Shown here in pieces: positions 1 to 10,679 of a DNA stretch of 64,000 bases (position 1 is its first letter; each line of letters begins with the position of its first letter). Below the pieces are notes generated by a model. The model did no database searches and was not told the origin of the DNA. It was given only the letters and a program-made list of their open reading frames with translations. The position numbers were made by a program, and so were the translations under genes. Source of the DNA: Anaerobiospirillum succiniciproducens DSM 6400 (lineage in GTDB: Bacteria > Pseudomonadota > Gammaproteobacteria > Enterobacterales > Succinivibrionaceae); the NCBI RefSeq assembly GCF_000482845.1, contig NZ_KI519513.1, forward strand, positions 33,410-97,409, written 5' to 3'.

Positions 1-162
1 TAAACGATCAGCGATCTGGAGGCCTGCAGCGTCATCTTTAGCGCTATTGATACGCATACCGCTTGATAAGCGCTGGTATGTAGTAGTCAAAGAGTTCTGA
101 ACATTGCCGAGGTAACGCTGACCCTGAAGGGCGGAATAATTGGTATTTACATATACTGCCAT
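1..162 (-). CDS. fliC: Flagellin, N-terminal part (cut by window start)
   Basis: The visible 54 codons encode the conserved flagellin N-terminal D0/D1 helix and are nearly identical to the three complete flagellins upstream on the same strand. The motif [15 protein letters not shown] is present. One visible difference is Ser instead of Gln at about residue 24. I chose the ATG at 162 because AGGAG lies 7 bases upstream of it; an in-frame ATG at 168 sits too close to that site. The gene continues beyond base 1, so its variable centre and C-terminus cannot be judged. A terminator-like hairpin and a 324-base gap separate it from the next flagellin, so it probably has its own promoter. Confidence 0.95.
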   Translation of the reverse strand, partial: MAVYVNTNYSALQGQRYLGNVQNSLTTTYQRLSSGMRINSAKDDAAGLQIADRL

Positions 163-486
163 GGCCATTCTCCTAATATGCTTTGTTGCTCTATATAGCA
201 ATCGCTATCGACGACGTCAGGAGGGCCTGGCCACTGACTAAGGAGCACTAGAATTCTGTTTAGACAAGTCTTCTACAAGACTCTGTCTGCTACTTATCTA
301 GTCGAGTAAGACGCTTATCCTAAAACATATATTTGCTCAATTAGTGTATGTTAGACACGCATAATTACACCCACGATCACGCCTATCTCGCGTTTATCTA
401 CAGCACATACCTTTAGAGACAAGAAAACCCCGCAAAAGCGAGGTTTCCAGTAATCAATATGCTCTATGGCTACAGCTTGTGAGCTA
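163..486. other. Spacer between flagellin genes 1 and 2
   Basis: No coding sequence is visible. The stretch holds a terminator for flagellin 2 (424-447) and should contain the promoter of flagellin 1. I looked for a sigma-28 promoter on the minus strand and found only a weak -10-like element near 190-200 with no matching -35 box. Confidence 0.6.
424..447 (-). terminator. Rho-independent terminator of flagellin 2
   Basis: An 8-bp stem (426-433 with 438-445, one G-U pair on the minus strand) has a 4-base loop and is followed on the minus strand by TTTTCTTGT. It lies about 40 bases after the flagellin 2 stop codon. Confidence 0.7.
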
Positions 487-1482
<996 letters not shown>

Positions 1483-1498
1483 TTGTGTCTGATCCTAA

Positions 1499-2512
1499 TT
1501 AGCCTAAGAGGCTTAAGCCAAGCTGAGGACGGGTATTAGCCTGCATCAGCATAGAAGCGGCAGCCTGCTGAATGATGGACTGCTGTGACAGGTTAGCAGA
1601 CTCTTGGGCAAAGTCGGCATCACGAATACGTGAACGTGCATCAGCCTCATTAGCAGCCACGTTAGACTGGTTGCGGATAGATGACTCAAGTCTGTTCTGG
1701 ATGGCACCCAAATCGGCACGCTGACTATCAACGTAGCCGATCATCTTATCCATGTGCTCAATGATAGCTTCTGCATTACCACCAGTTGAAAAGTTAACAG
1801 TGATTGCGCCATCTGCACCTTTTATGAAAGCCTTATCTTTGCCGTTTGCATCACCGAACTGGTTTGCATTAACGTTACCACCAGTACCGATAGCAGAAAA
1901 CTGAAAGTTAACAAGATTAAAGCTGATAGTATCGCCCTTGTTGGAACCAACCTGCAGAGTAATATTTTGAGTAGCGCCTGCGCCACCACCACCACCTGCT
2001 GGAGGAGCTGGAGGTGCAGGAGGTCCAGGAGGTGCAGGAGGTGCAGGCTGAGCGCCACCACCGGCAATTGGGTCAATAGAGTTGGTCTGCTTGCCGTTTA
2101 AGATGGTCTTGCCTGCAAAAGTAGTTTGCTTTGCAATACGGGTAATTTCAGTAGCTAATGAGGAAGCCTCTTTAGAAAGAGCCTGTTTATCAGCTAGTGT
2201 ATTGGTGCCGTTGTTTGCCTGCACTGCAAGAGTACGAATCTTCTGGAGCATGCCAGAGATTTCGTCCATACCTGCCTCAGCAGTCTGAGCAAGAGCAATA
2301 CCGTCTGAAGCGTTACGGTTACCTTGGTTGAGGCCATTAATCTGGGAGGTTAAACGATCAGCGATCTGGAGGCCAGCAGCGTCATCTTTAGCGCTATTGA
2401 TACGCATACCGCTTGATAAGCGCTGGTATGTAGTAGTGAGCTGGTTCTGGACGTTACCTAGGTAGCGTTGGCCTTGAAGGGCTGAATAATTGGTATTTAC
2501 ATATACTGCCAT
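1499..2512 (-). CDS. fliC: Flagellin with Pro/Ala/Gly-rich linker
   Basis: This 337-residue flagellin is near-identical to flagellin 2 in its first 150 and last 90 residues, so the pair are recent duplicates or are kept alike by gene conversion. At the position of flagellin 2's glycine run it has a proline/alanine-rich stretch with repeated PAPP and APPGPP motifs, followed by glycines. The start is strongly supported by GGGGAGG about 7 bases upstream of the ATG. It is the middle gene of a three-gene minus-strand set, 14 bases after flagellin 4 and 16 bases before flagellin 2. The linker probably forms a stiff, extended surface segment; that is inference. Confidence 0.95.
   Translation of the reverse strand: MAVYVNTNYSALQGQRYLGNVQNQLTTTYQRLSSGMRINSAKDDAAGLQIADRLTSQINGLNQGNRNASDGIALAQTAEAGMDEISGMLQKIRTLAVQANNGTNTLADKQALSKEASSLATEITRIAKQTTFAGKTILNGKQTNSIDPIAGGGAQPAPPAPPGPPAPPAPPAGGGGGAGATQNITLQVGSNKGDTISFNLVNFQFSAIGTGGNVNANQFGDANGKDKAFIKGADGAITVNFSTGGNAEAIIEHMDKMIGYVDSQRADLGAIQNRLESSIRNQSNVAANEADARSRIRDADFAQESANLSQQSIIQQAAASMLMQANTRPQLGLSLLG
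1987..2051 (-). repeat. Codon repeats for Pro/Ala/Gly linker in flagellin 3
   Basis: Imperfect triplet-phased repeats alternate Gly, Ala and Pro codons (GGAGGTGCA-like on the plus strand). The tract occupies the same place as the glycine tract of the neighbouring flagellin gene. Confidence 0.8.
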
Positions 2513-2526
2513 GTGATTTCCTCCCC

Positions 2527-3486
2527 TTAGCCTAATAAGCTTAAGCCAAGCTGAGGACGGGTGTTAGCCTGCATCAGCATGGAAGAAGCTGCCTGCTGGA
2601 TGATGTTCTGCTGAGTGAGGTTTGCAGACTCTTCAGCAAAGTCAGCATCACGAATACGTGAGCGAGCATCAGCCTCATTAGCTGCTACGTTAGACTGATT
2701 GCGGATAGAGCTCTCAAGTCGATTCTGCATGGCACCAAGGTCAGCACGAGCAGAGTCTACTGCTTTAATCATCTCGTCCATCTGAGTAATAACAGCACTG
2801 ATAGAGCCATCAGAGCCATCTGTTTTAGCAGATGAAAATTTAGTAGTGATCTTGCCTGCAGCAACTAAAAAGATAGTATCAGCGTCTTTAATCAGATTGT
2901 CATTCTTTTTGATTGCGGAGAACATGAATGAGTTTACTGAGAAGCTGATAGTATCGCCTTTGTTGGAACCTACTTGTAGAGTCATAGTTCCTGCTTTACC
3001 AGCTTTGGTGTTATCACCACCATCAGTTTTATCTGAACCATAAATCGAGCTTTCATCAGCACTTATGCCGTTTAAGATTGTCTTACCAGCATAGGTTGTC
3101 TGTGTTGCAATACGATTAACTTCGTTGGCTAATGACTCAACCTCTTTGCCTAAGGCTTTGCGATCTTCAGCTGTGTTTGTGCCGTTATTAGCTTGAACTG
3201 CAAGGGTACGCATCTTCTGGAGCATGCCAGAAATTTCATCCATGCCAGCTTCAATGGTCTGGGCTAAAGCAATACCGTCTGAAGCGTTACGGTTACCTTG
3301 ATTGAGGCCATTAATCTGGGAGGTTAAACGATCAGCAATCTGAAGGCCTGCTGCATCGTCTTTAGCGCTGTTAATACGCATACCGCTTGATAAACGCTGG
3401 TATGTGGTGGTCAGCTGATTCTGAACGTTACCTAAATAACGCTGACCTTGCAACGCGCTGTAATTGGTATTTACATATACCGCCAT
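2527..3486 (-). CDS. fliC: Flagellin, first gene of the tandem set
   Basis: This flagellin of 319 residues has the same conserved ends as its neighbours but a more divergent centre. The linker region is an acidic/polar stretch (around ESSIYGSDKTDGGDN) without poly-Gly or poly-Pro. The N-terminal helix also differs slightly (LQKMRTLAVQ). I used the ATG at 3486 because its protein start [12 protein letters not shown] matches all paralogues and GGAG lies 7 bases upstream. A longer reading frame to 3516 has no support. It is promoter-proximal in the operon, with 783 bases of upstream non-coding sequence. Confidence 0.95.
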   Translation of the reverse strand: MAVYVNTNYSALQGQRYLGNVQNQLTTTYQRLSSGMRINSAKDDAAGLQIADRLTSQINGLNQGNRNASDGIALAQTIEAGMDEISGMLQKMRTLAVQANNGTNTAEDRKALGKEVESLANEVNRIATQTTYAGKTILNGISADESSIYGSDKTDGGDNTKAGKAGTMTLQVGSNKGDTISFSVNSFMFSAIKKNDNLIKDADTIFLVAAGKITTKFSSAKTDGSDGSISAVITQMDEMIKAVDSARADLGAMQNRLESSIRNQSNVAANEADARSRIRDADFAEESANLTQQNIIQQAASSMLMQANTRPQLGLSLLG

Positions 3487-4012
3487 TGCACTTCTCCAAA
3501 ATGTTTGTTTGCTCAATATGCTCGATCGTGCATCGAGACAATGACCGATGAGCTTAACTTTTTGAGCGGGAGAATCTAGTAGAAAGCTTGTCTACTAAGG
3601 CTTCTCACTTTCTAAACCACTCAACGGCCTATCTTATTCCCATATGTGTACATTTGCAGTCACTTTGCATTAAATCGAATGTCAAACTTGTAGAGATATT
3701 GTTCATTAGAGTCTAGATATTTCCTTATTCTCTAGATATAACAGCTTGTAAATGCCGTTAATTAATGATTTGCAGAACAAGAGTATTTGTTAGGACTTTT
3801 TTGCATAGAAACTAGTACTGTCAATGTTTCTGAGCTACTTTTTGAAACTGTTTCTCAATGTTGACGATATATGGCTTTTTAACAAAATAGTTATCTAACA
3901 GCGGCCATCATAGATACATAAAATCAAAGCTAGAGCAGTTCTTTTAATTGCTTGAGAGATGGTCGGATGGCGTTTTGATTAAATGTTGTGTGGTGGGCTT
4001 TTTAACAGTGGC

Positions 4013-4047
4013 GATGGATGGATGGATGGATGGATGGATGGATGGAT
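4013..4047. repeat. Tetranucleotide repeat (GATG)8
   Basis: Eight perfect GATG units plus a partial unit lie in non-coding DNA between the flagellin operon and nhaB. Such tracts mutate by slippage; no gene frame crosses it. Confidence 0.95.
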
Positions 4048-4061
4048 TAGCTTTTTGGATG

Positions 4062-4095
4062 AAAAAAGGCGAGTGTCTACTGGCAGACAATCGCC
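4062..4095 (-). terminator. Terminator downstream of nhaB
   Basis: The stem GGCGAxTGTCT/AGACAxTCGCC (4068-4095, one mismatch) is followed on the minus strand by six T residues. It lies 175 bases below the nhaB stop codon. Confidence 0.75.
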
Positions 4096-4269
4096 TTCTT
4101 GTTAAGAGGCAAGCATGACAATGGGCATGCTTGCTTGTGAGATGGTGGCTACCAAGCTTGTTAAGTTAAGCATGATGCTTAGTTGGTAGCCTAAGGTGCT
4201 ATGAGCTGTCTCATTGCCTAAGTGCGCTTAAGCGCTACAACGATTTAGCGGTTGGTAGCGTAAGCTCGA

Positions 4270-5901
4270 TTAGTGGCCAACAGCCTGAGTTGCGGCCTCA
4301 GCAGCTGCAGCACCGGCCTGCTTGAGAGCAGAGCCAACCTCATCAGCGTGAGTGATGTTGCCAGACTCAATGATGCCAGACTCGATCATCATCTGAGTCA
4401 TTTCTGGCAGGATGAACCAAGTGCCAAGCAGACCAACTACAGTAAGCACGATGGTGTATGGGAGTGCCATGAACATCATCTTTAAGTAGTTTAAGCGGAT
4501 GAGCGGAGATAAAGCTGAGGTTAATAAGAATAAGAATGCAGCCTGACCATTAGGAGTTGCAACAGATGGTAAGTTGGTACCAGCGTTAATAGCAATAGCT
4601 AAGTGGTCAAAGTGCTCGCCAGTGATAACACCATTGAGCATTGCCTTGTAAACTTCCTGGATGTAAATGGTAGCAACGAATACGTTGTCAGATACAGAAG
4701 ACAGGACGCCATTAGCAATATAGAAGATTGGCAGCTGCTGATCCATTGGTGCGGCTAATACCCACTCGATGAGTGGAGTGAAGAGCTGCTGCTCAGCGAT
4801 AACAGTAACAACGGTGAAGAATACGCATAACAGAGCGCAGAATGGTAAGGACTCAGTGAAAGACTTGCCAATTTCTTCTTCAGAGGTTACACCGCAAAAG
4901 CCGGTAGCTAAGATGATGATGGATAAACCAATCAGACCTACTGCAGCTAAGTGCAGAGCAAGACCAATAACTAACCAAACACAGCAGATAGCCTGAATGA
5001 TAAGACGGAGCTTGTCACGCTTGGTGAGGTTCTCCATGGTAGTCTTGTCCTGTTCAACTAACATCTTGTGAACAGACTCAGGCATAGTCTTACCAAAACC
5101 AAAGAGCTTGGTCTTTTCAAGAAGGAAGCAAGTTAAGAAACCGCACAGAACTACAGGAAGAGAAACTGGGGATACGCGAACAGCAAACTCAACGAAGTTC
5201 CAGCCAGCGATGTGGCCGATAATGATGTTCTGTGGCTCACCAACGATGGTACATACACCACCAAGAGCGGTACCAACAGCAGCGTGCATTAAGATAGAAC
5301 GTAAGAAAGCACGGAACTGCTCAAGATCACCTTTGAACTCGTCCTGTACGTAATCGTCATTGTTAACACGAGCAGCGGGATTGTTGCCAGAAATGAGATC
5401 GTGGTAGTAACGGTATACGCCCATGCAGATGGTGATAACTACAGCTAAAACGGTCAGAGCGTCTAAGAATGCTGATAAGAAAGCACCGAGGAAGCAGAAA
5501 ATTAATGCCAGTGAGGTGTGGGAGCGTACTTTAACTAAAAGCTTGGTAAATACAAATAAGAGCACATCACGTACGAAGTGAATACCGGCAACCATGAACA
5601 TCAGAAGTAAGATAACTTCTAAATTTGCACCGATTTCGTGGCGCACGTGTTCCATGTCGCAAAGGCCAATGAAAGCTGCCTCAATCGCAAGGAAACCACC
5701 TGGAATCAGAGGGTAACAGTTTAAGGCCATCGCCAGAGTAAAGATGAATTCTCCGACTAAAACCCAGCCAGCGAGTACTGGAGATATGAAGGCCAGAATT
5801 GGGTTAATAACCAAGCAGGCCAGGATAAACAGTTTGTACCAGACAGGCGCTGTACCCATGAAGTTCAGGGCAAATGCCTTTGTATACGTGATGGTTGGCA
5901 T
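4270..5901 (-). CDS. nhaB: Na+/H+ antiporter NhaB
   Basis: This 543-residue inner-membrane protein is closely similar to E. coli NhaB along its length, including [24 protein letters not shown] and [13 protein letters not shown]; the last contains the acidic residue region important for transport in the family. About 12 hydrophobic segments are visible. NhaB exports Na+ in exchange for H+. It is about 30 residues longer than the E. coli protein, mainly through an Ala-rich C-terminal tail. It is probably a single-gene transcript: its terminator is at 4062-4095 and 1.4 kb of non-coding DNA lies upstream. Confidence 0.95.
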   Translation of the reverse strand: MPTITYTKAFALNFMGTAPVWYKLFILACLVINPILAFISPVLAGWVLVGEFIFTLAMALNCYPLIPGGFLAIEAAFIGLCDMEHVRHEIGANLEVILLLMFMVAGIHFVRDVLLFVFTKLLVKVRSHTSLALIFCFLGAFLSAFLDALTVLAVVITICMGVYRYYHDLISGNNPAARVNNDDYVQDEFKGDLEQFRAFLRSILMHAAVGTALGGVCTIVGEPQNIIIGHIAGWNFVEFAVRVSPVSLPVVLCGFLTCFLLEKTKLFGFGKTMPESVHKMLVEQDKTTMENLTKRDKLRLIIQAICCVWLVIGLALHLAAVGLIGLSIIILATGFCGVTSEEEIGKSFTESLPFCALLCVFFTVVTVIAEQQLFTPLIEWVLAAPMDQQLPIFYIANGVLSSVSDNVFVATIYIQEVYKAMLNGVITGEHFDHLAIAINAGTNLPSVATPNGQAAFLFLLTSALSPLIRLNYLKMMFMALPYTIVLTVVGLLGTWFILPEMTQMMIESGIIESGNITHADEVGSALKQAGAAAAEAATQAVGH

Positions 5902-6878
5902 AGCAATAAACTCAACTTAAAACAATGACAGCTACATCCTTATGCACCATACCCCACATAGACGATACTAGCTTTGACAGAAGTACTAACTATGCTAAGA
6001 CTCAAAAAGTCACTTACCACATCTCTCTTTAAGATAGCTGGCCATCTTTAAGAGCGTATGCAATAAGAAAGATACGGATTTAAGGATCTAGAATTTGCAA
6101 ATGTTCAGAGTTCCCATCAACGCTTGAGTTTCTTGAAGACGGTTACCTCAGAACAAGTCCCGAAAGCTCTATCACTTAATTTCAGCACACACCACACTAT
6201 GCAATGCAAACGCATCACTACATAGCGCAATCCGCTAAAGAAACATGATCATCAGCTGCCTTCAACCTACTCTTATAAGCTCAGTTCGACAGCTAGACAT
6301 TGCAACTAAAGATGCTCAAATTATGCAATCTTGCAGTTTATGCTATGCATGAACCCAATGAAGCGAACTCGATGTTGCACTAGGATTGAGCAAACAAAGC
6401 ATTAACAGCTTGCTAAGAGTAATTATAGACAAGTTGCAGTTTGTAACTGTGATGACGTGCAAGAATATGAGAATGCCTCAAAAGCCTTACAAAAAGATGA
6501 TGTTTTAGCCACTTGCGCACATGTCTGGTCACTTAAGATATTCCCTTTTTCACGGGATTCTTAGCAAGATATGACAAACATTCACTTTGCTTTAATTGCA
6601 CCTAAATGGTAAATATTATCTCTTACGCAATCTATGCAAAAATTACCAACTCAGTGCAACTATCGCATAAATATCAGCTTTATCAGCTTTGTATACTAGA
6701 TACAGCCCTAGATACAAGTTCTAGCATTACTCTCTTGCTATCAAAATACCTATACTCTTCAACCTTATCTCTATACATCTCTTGCGCTACAACAGGAAAA
6801 ACTAGAGGTGTAAGAAAAGTCACACCATTTAGCTAACAAAGACAAACCACATGAGGGTAAAGGCCATTTTGCGAGCAC

Positions 6879-6908
6879 AAAAAAGCCCGCTAGTTTTGGC
6901 CAGCGGGC
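6879..6908 (-). terminator. Rho-independent terminator
   Basis: The 7-bp stem GCCCGCT/AGCGGGC (6885-6891 with 6902-6908) is followed on the minus strand by six T residues. It ends either a long dcuA 3' region or a separate minus-strand RNA. Confidence 0.8.
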
Positions 6909-7290
6909 AAATTGCAAAGCTTGTCTTTAGTTTAGGAAATGTGGCACAAAGAGTGTGCCTGATTGTGCCAAATTTTTCCCATACCCCTATTGAAAAGCGC
7001 AGGGGATTGCTCCCCTACGCGGTTCTATCGAGGGTTCGACAGATTCGGTAGGTTAGCAACTCTCGGGAGGATGCTTTTCTTTAAAAGACTGACTTACTAA
7101 AGTAGATCAGGGCTTTGATCATATTTGGCAGTATCAGTCGGATTTAAGCTTTTACCGCTGCTTTTAAAGCGGCATTTAGGACAGATAAACTTCTGTTACT
7201 TTCTGTTGGAAGTTTTGCCTATCCGTCCTTTAAAGTGAACGCCATGGCTCATGCCTAATGAATTGTGACTTGATACCCTGGCGTTCTTTA
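6909..7290 (-). ncRNA. Candidate structured RNA or long dcuA 3' UTR
   Basis: Consecutive inverted repeats precede the terminator at 6879-6908. GAACGCC/GGCGTTC pairs 7239-7245 with 7280-7286. An imperfect stem of about 16 bp lies at 7177-7228 (AGGACxGATA at one side). GACTGA/TCAGTC and an inner GATCA/TGATC stem lie at 7086-7140. A 9-bp stem GCGTAGGGG/CCCCTGCGC is at 6994-7017. The last has a G-U pair only when read on the minus strand, which supports transcription in that direction. I do not recognise a known RNA family. Confidence 0.35.
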
Positions 7291-7344
7291 TAGGCCACTA
7301 AAAAGCAGCCCGTGATTATATATGCGTGTCTATGTACTTATCGC

Positions 7345-8748
7345 TTAGAATATTGGGGCTACAACGAAGCCTAATGCTACAGAGATGAAGATACACAGTA
7401 TGCAAGGCAATAACATTGAGTGGTTGAAGATGAACTTACCAATCTTAGTAGTACCAGTGTCGTCCATCTGCACAGCACCTAACAGAGTTGGGTAAGTTGG
7501 CAGAATGAAGAGGCCTGATACAGCAGCGAATGAAGCAACTAAGATGTAAGCGAGATCTGGGTTAGCCTCAATGTTTAAAGCTACGATAATTACAGGAATC
7601 AGAGCCTTAGCAGTAGCTGCCTGTGAGTAGAGTAATGCTGAGATGAAGAACAGCACAACTGACAGAACTGCTGGATACTCGGCAACGATATCCTTTGAGA
7701 AGTCCTGAAGCTGAGCAGAGTAGCCAGCAACGAAGGTGTTACCAAGCCATGCTACACCGAGTACGCAGATACATGCTGTCATACCTGACTTGAAGGTTGG
7801 GGTATCAGCAAGTTCGCCAGTGTTCAGTTTGCACTTGATAACAATGAATGTTGCAATCAAGAGCATGAATGACATGATAGCGCCGTCACGAGCTAACTTC
7901 AGAGGCTCAAGCACGGTTAACAGAGCAGCAGAGATTGCAGAACCACCGTCAGCAACGTTAGCCTGTAAATACTGAGTGAATGGTACACGGATAACGTCAG
8001 AGATGAAGGTTGCATACAGAACTACGCACAGCACGCCAGTTAAGAAGATCATAACTGCAGACTTAGCAGAAGCTGGGAGCTCTGGCTTTTCGTGAGAAAC
8101 TGGAGCAATTAAGCCTTTATTAACACGCTCAAGGTACTCAGGATCCTCATCAAGCTTACCCTTGTTAAAGAAGGTAGACATGATGAAAGCTGCAATCATA
8201 CAGCCTAAGTAGGTGGTTACTAACCAAACACCTAACAGAGCTGGGTAAGACCAGCCAAATGGCTCAAGCACGCCAGTCATATAAACTACAGCTGCAGATA
8301 CAGGGGATGCAGTAATAGCAACCTGACCTGAAACAACTGCCATTGACAGAGGGCCAGCTGGCTTAATATTCTGCTCCTTAGCAACTTCTACGATAACTGG
8401 GATCATTGCAAAAGCAGTGTGACCAGTACCAGCTAAGATGGTTAATACGTAGGTAACAGTTGGAGCTAAGTAGTTAATGTGCTTAGGATTGTTTCTTAAT
8501 ATCTTTTCAGCAATACGAACCATGTAATCGAGACCACCTGCCTTTTGCAGAGCAGTAATAGCAGCGATTACGGACATGATGATGAGAATAACGTCGGTTG
8601 GGATGGCACCAGCGCTCATGCCTAAAAATACGGTCAGAACGATAACACCAAGACCACCGGTATAGCCGATAGCCATACCACCGAGGCGGATACCCATAAA
8701 GATCACGCCAAAGAGCACCAAGAGGCGCAGTATAAGCATAATATCCAT
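7345..8748 (-). CDS. dcuA: Anaerobic C4-dicarboxylate transporter DcuA
   Basis: This 467-residue polytopic protein matches the Dcu family and is closer to DcuA than DcuB. Diagnostic stretches shared with E. coli DcuA include VAWLG, SQAATAKAL, VSGLFILPTYPTL and QMDDTGTTKIGKF. Dcu carriers exchange aspartate, fumarate, malate and succinate across the inner membrane during anaerobic growth. The start at 8748 has AAGGAG about 6 bases upstream. It follows aspA on the same strand, the same order as in enterobacteria, but a 509-base gap with hairpins separates them, so it may also have its own promoter. It is about 30 residues longer than the E. coli protein, with an extra segment in the central loop. 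Confidence 0.93.
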   Translation of the reverse strand: MDIMLILRLLVLFGVIFMGIRLGGMAIGYTGGLGVIVLTVFLGMSAGAIPTDVILIIMSVIAAITALQKAGGLDYMVRIAEKILRNNPKHINYLAPTVTYVLTILAGTGHTAFAMIPVIVEVAKEQNIKPAGPLSMAVVSGQVAITASPVSAAVVYMTGVLEPFGWSYPALLGVWLVTTYLGCMIAAFIMSTFFNKGKLDEDPEYLERVNKGLIAPVSHEKPELPASAKSAVMIFLTGVLCVVLYATFISDVIRVPFTQYLQANVADGGSAISAALLTVLEPLKLARDGAIMSFMLLIATFIVIKCKLNTGELADTPTFKSGMTACICVLGVAWLGNTFVAGYSAQLQDFSKDIVAEYPAVLSVVLFFISALLYSQAATAKALIPVIIVALNIEANPDLAYILVASFAAVSGLFILPTYPTLLGAVQMDDTGTTKIGKFIFNHSMLLPCILCIFISVALGFVVAPIF

Positions 8749-9257
8749 TGTATCTCCTTATGCCCCAAAGGGCAGAGCCTCTATCAATTATGTAGCCTAG
8801 CAAAGACAACAAAACCCCTACCCCAGTTTTCTCAAACTTAGGCTCGGTTAATTGAGTGTTTAGCTTGGTAGAAACTTTAGTTACTTCACACCACTGACAT
8901 GCTGCCAATAAAATCTGTTCAGCACATTTGTGTAACTAAGTTTTCATCCTACAAGAACATGTCTTAAAGAGAAATCAATAGAAGCAATTTAGGATAAGTA
9001 ACCATACTGGTTACAAGATGAACAAGTCACAATAACTCATACACAACGATTGCCAAAAGCCTAATGCAAGATACATGTATATATTTGTCTTTTGCAAACA
9101 GCAAACTGCACCTTTCTCAAGGTGCAGCACTCCCTAGACCCTTGACCCTGTTGCAAAAGCAACAGGGCAAGAGGGCAAATGCCAGTGGTGAGTGAGATTA
9201 TTCTTTTGGCAAAGGCTGTCACATTAAATAAAGTTATGATTGTGACAGCGAAGGCTC
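8749..9257. other. aspA-dcuA intergenic region
   Basis: No gene is present. Three hairpins are visible: CTGTCACA/TGTGACAG (9216-9248, just after the aspA stop), CCCTGTTGC/GCAACAGGG (9146-9167) and CTGCACCTT/AAGGTGCAG (9106-9127). The rest should contain the dcuA promoter; no box is clear enough to call. Confidence 0.6.
9106..9127 (-). terminator. Possible terminator of aspA
   Basis: A perfect 9-bp stem with a 4-base loop is followed on the minus strand by a broken T-rich run (TTTGCTGTTTGC). It may be only partly efficient, allowing read-through into dcuA. Confidence 0.45.
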
Positions 9258-10679
9258 TTACTTCTTAGCGAAGTGAGCACGGCTCTCTGCTGAGAGGTTT
9301 GACTTAAGCATGTTAGAAGGAGTTAAGAGCTCATCTAACTGCTCTTCAGTCAGTAAGTTGCGCTCTAAAGCAACTTCACGTACACGCTTGCCAGTTAATA
9401 AAGCTTCCTTAGCGATAGAAGCGGAGTTCTCGTAGCCGATGTATGGGTTTAATGCGGTAACGATACCGATTGAGCCTAAAACAAAGTCTAAGCACTGCTT
9501 CTCGTTAGCGGTAATGCCATCAACGCACTTCTCAGCTAAGGTACGGCAAGCCTTATCTAACATCTTGATAGACTTGAATACTTCGTAAGCAATAGCTGGC
9601 TCCATTACGTTGAGCTGTAACTGACCTGCCTCAGCGGCGAAGTTAACAGCAACGTCAGCACCGATTACGTGGTAGCAAACCTGGTTAACAACCTCAGGGA
9701 TAACTGGGTTTACCTTACCTGGCATAATGGATGAGCCTGGCTGCATCTTAGGTAAGTTGATCTCGTTGAGACCGCAGCGTGGGCCTGAGCCTAATAAACG
9801 CAGGTCGTTACAGGTCTTGGAGAGCTTAACAGCCATACGCTTTAAGGTGCCCATTACGTGTACGTAACCAGAGCAATCTGGGGTAGCAGCAACTAAGTCA
9901 GCGCAGGACTTGAAGTCGTCGCCAGTGATCTCACGTAAGTGCTTTACAACAACCTTAGGGAAATCTGGGTGAGCGTTAATACCAGTACCGATAGCAGTAC
10001 CACCGAGGTTAACCTCGAGCATTAACTTACGGGCTTCCTCAAGACGCTCTAAGTCTTCGTCGAGCATGGTTACAAAAGCGTGGAATTCCTGACCTAAGGT
10101 CATTGGAACAGCGTCTTGTAACTGGGTACGACCCATCTTGATTACGTCCTTGAACTCTTCTGCCTTCTTAGCAAAGGAGTCACGCAGAAGCTTGATAGAC
10201 TCGAACAGGGTGCCGATGTCGTCGTAAGTAGCAATCTTAATTGCTGATGGATAAGAGTCGTTGGTTGACTGTGAGAGGTTGACGTGATCGTTTGGATGTA
10301 AGAACTTGTACTCGCCCTTCTGGTGACCCATCATGGTCAGACCAACGTTAGCAATAACTTCGTTGGTGTTCATGTTGGTGGAAGTACCAGCGCCGCCCTG
10401 GAGCATGTCAACTACGAACTGGTCGTTGTACTTACCAGTTAAGATCTCGTCACAAGCCTTAACGATGTAATCGCACTTCTCTTGATCAAGAAGCTTTAAC
10501 TCGCAGTTTGCTAAAGCACAAGCCTTCTTTACCTTAGCGTAACCGTAGATGAATGAAGGATAGTCACAAAGATGTTCACCAGTGATGTCAAAGTTCTGCT
10601 TTGCACGGAAAGTCTGAACACCGTAGAAAACGTCGTCAGCAATTTCCAACTCACCAATGAAATCGTGCTCTAAACGCAT
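9258..10679 (-). CDS. aspA: Aspartate ammonia-lyase
   Basis: This 473-residue enzyme deaminates L-aspartate to fumarate and ammonia. Family signatures are clear: GGAGTSTNMNTNEV, GRTQLQDAVPMTLGQEF and the catalytic-loop signature GSSIMPGKVNP. Length and sequence agree with E. coli AspA. I moved the start to the ATG at 10679, which has GGGGG 8 bases upstream and gives the conserved N-terminus MRLEHDFIGE; a frame opening 14 codons earlier lacks such a site. With the downstream dcuA it supplies fumarate as electron acceptor and carbon or nitrogen from aspartate under anaerobiosis. A 1.99-kb gene-free region lies upstream. Confidence 0.97.
   Translation of the reverse strand: MRLEHDFIGELEIADDVFYGVQTFRAKQNFDITGEHLCDYPSFIYGYAKVKKACALANCELKLLDQEKCDYIVKACDEILTGKYNDQFVVDMLQGGAGTSTNMNTNEVIANVGLTMMGHQKGEYKFLHPNDHVNLSQSTNDSYPSAIKIATYDDIGTLFESIKLLRDSFAKKAEEFKDVIKMGRTQLQDAVPMTLGQEFHAFVTMLDEDLERLEEARKLMLEVNLGGTAIGTGINAHPDFPKVVVKHLREITGDDFKSCADLVAATPDCSGYVHVMGTLKRMAVKLSKTCNDLRLLGSGPRCGLNEINLPKMQPGSSIMPGKVNPVIPEVVNQVCYHVIGADVAVNFAAEAGQLQLNVMEPAIAYEVFKSIKMLDKACRTLAEKCVDGITANEKQCLDFVLGSIGIVTALNPYIGYENSASIAKEALLTGKRVREVALERNLLTEEQLDELLTPSNMLKSNLSAESRAHFAKK

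Larger units (their letters stand above)
3487..4269. other. Spacer between flagellin operon and nhaB
   Basis: No gene is visible. It contains the presumed flagellin promoter region, a GATG tetranucleotide tract (4013-4047), the likely nhaB terminator (4062-4095) and two more inverted repeats: GCAAGCATG/CATGCTTGC at 4109-4134 and GGCTACCAA/TTGGTAGCC at 4147-4191. Confidence 0.6.
5902..7344. other. Long non-coding spacer between nhaB and dcuA
   Basis: No convincing gene is present. The nhaB-proximal half (to about 6840) is AT-rich and should hold the nhaB promoter. The dcuA-proximal part holds a chain of hairpins and a minus-strand terminator (see 6879-7290). Two short plus-strand open frames (6606-6836, 6851-7051) have no homology I recognise; the second runs through the terminator. 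Confidence 0.6.

Noticed and set aside
185..250. Sigma-28 flagellar promoter before flagellin 1
   Set aside because: A GTCGATAG-like -10 exists but no TAAA-type -35 at the right distance.
6985..7045. tRNA-like segment with GGTTCGA and a GGGG/CCCC hairpin
   Set aside because: The TTCGA motif lacks a complementary T stem, the hairpin loop is six bases, and no acceptor stem can be drawn.
6606..7051. Two plus-strand reading frames of 76 and 66 codons
   Set aside because: Low complexity or crossing a terminator hairpin; no homology recognised.
7345..8748. Assignment as DcuB
   Set aside because: Diagnostic segments agree with DcuA, and the aspA neighbour fits dcuA.
8507..8908. 133-codon frame overlapping the start of dcuA
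   Set aside because: Same-strand shadow; its Tyr/Arg-rich composition is that of a shifted membrane-protein frame.
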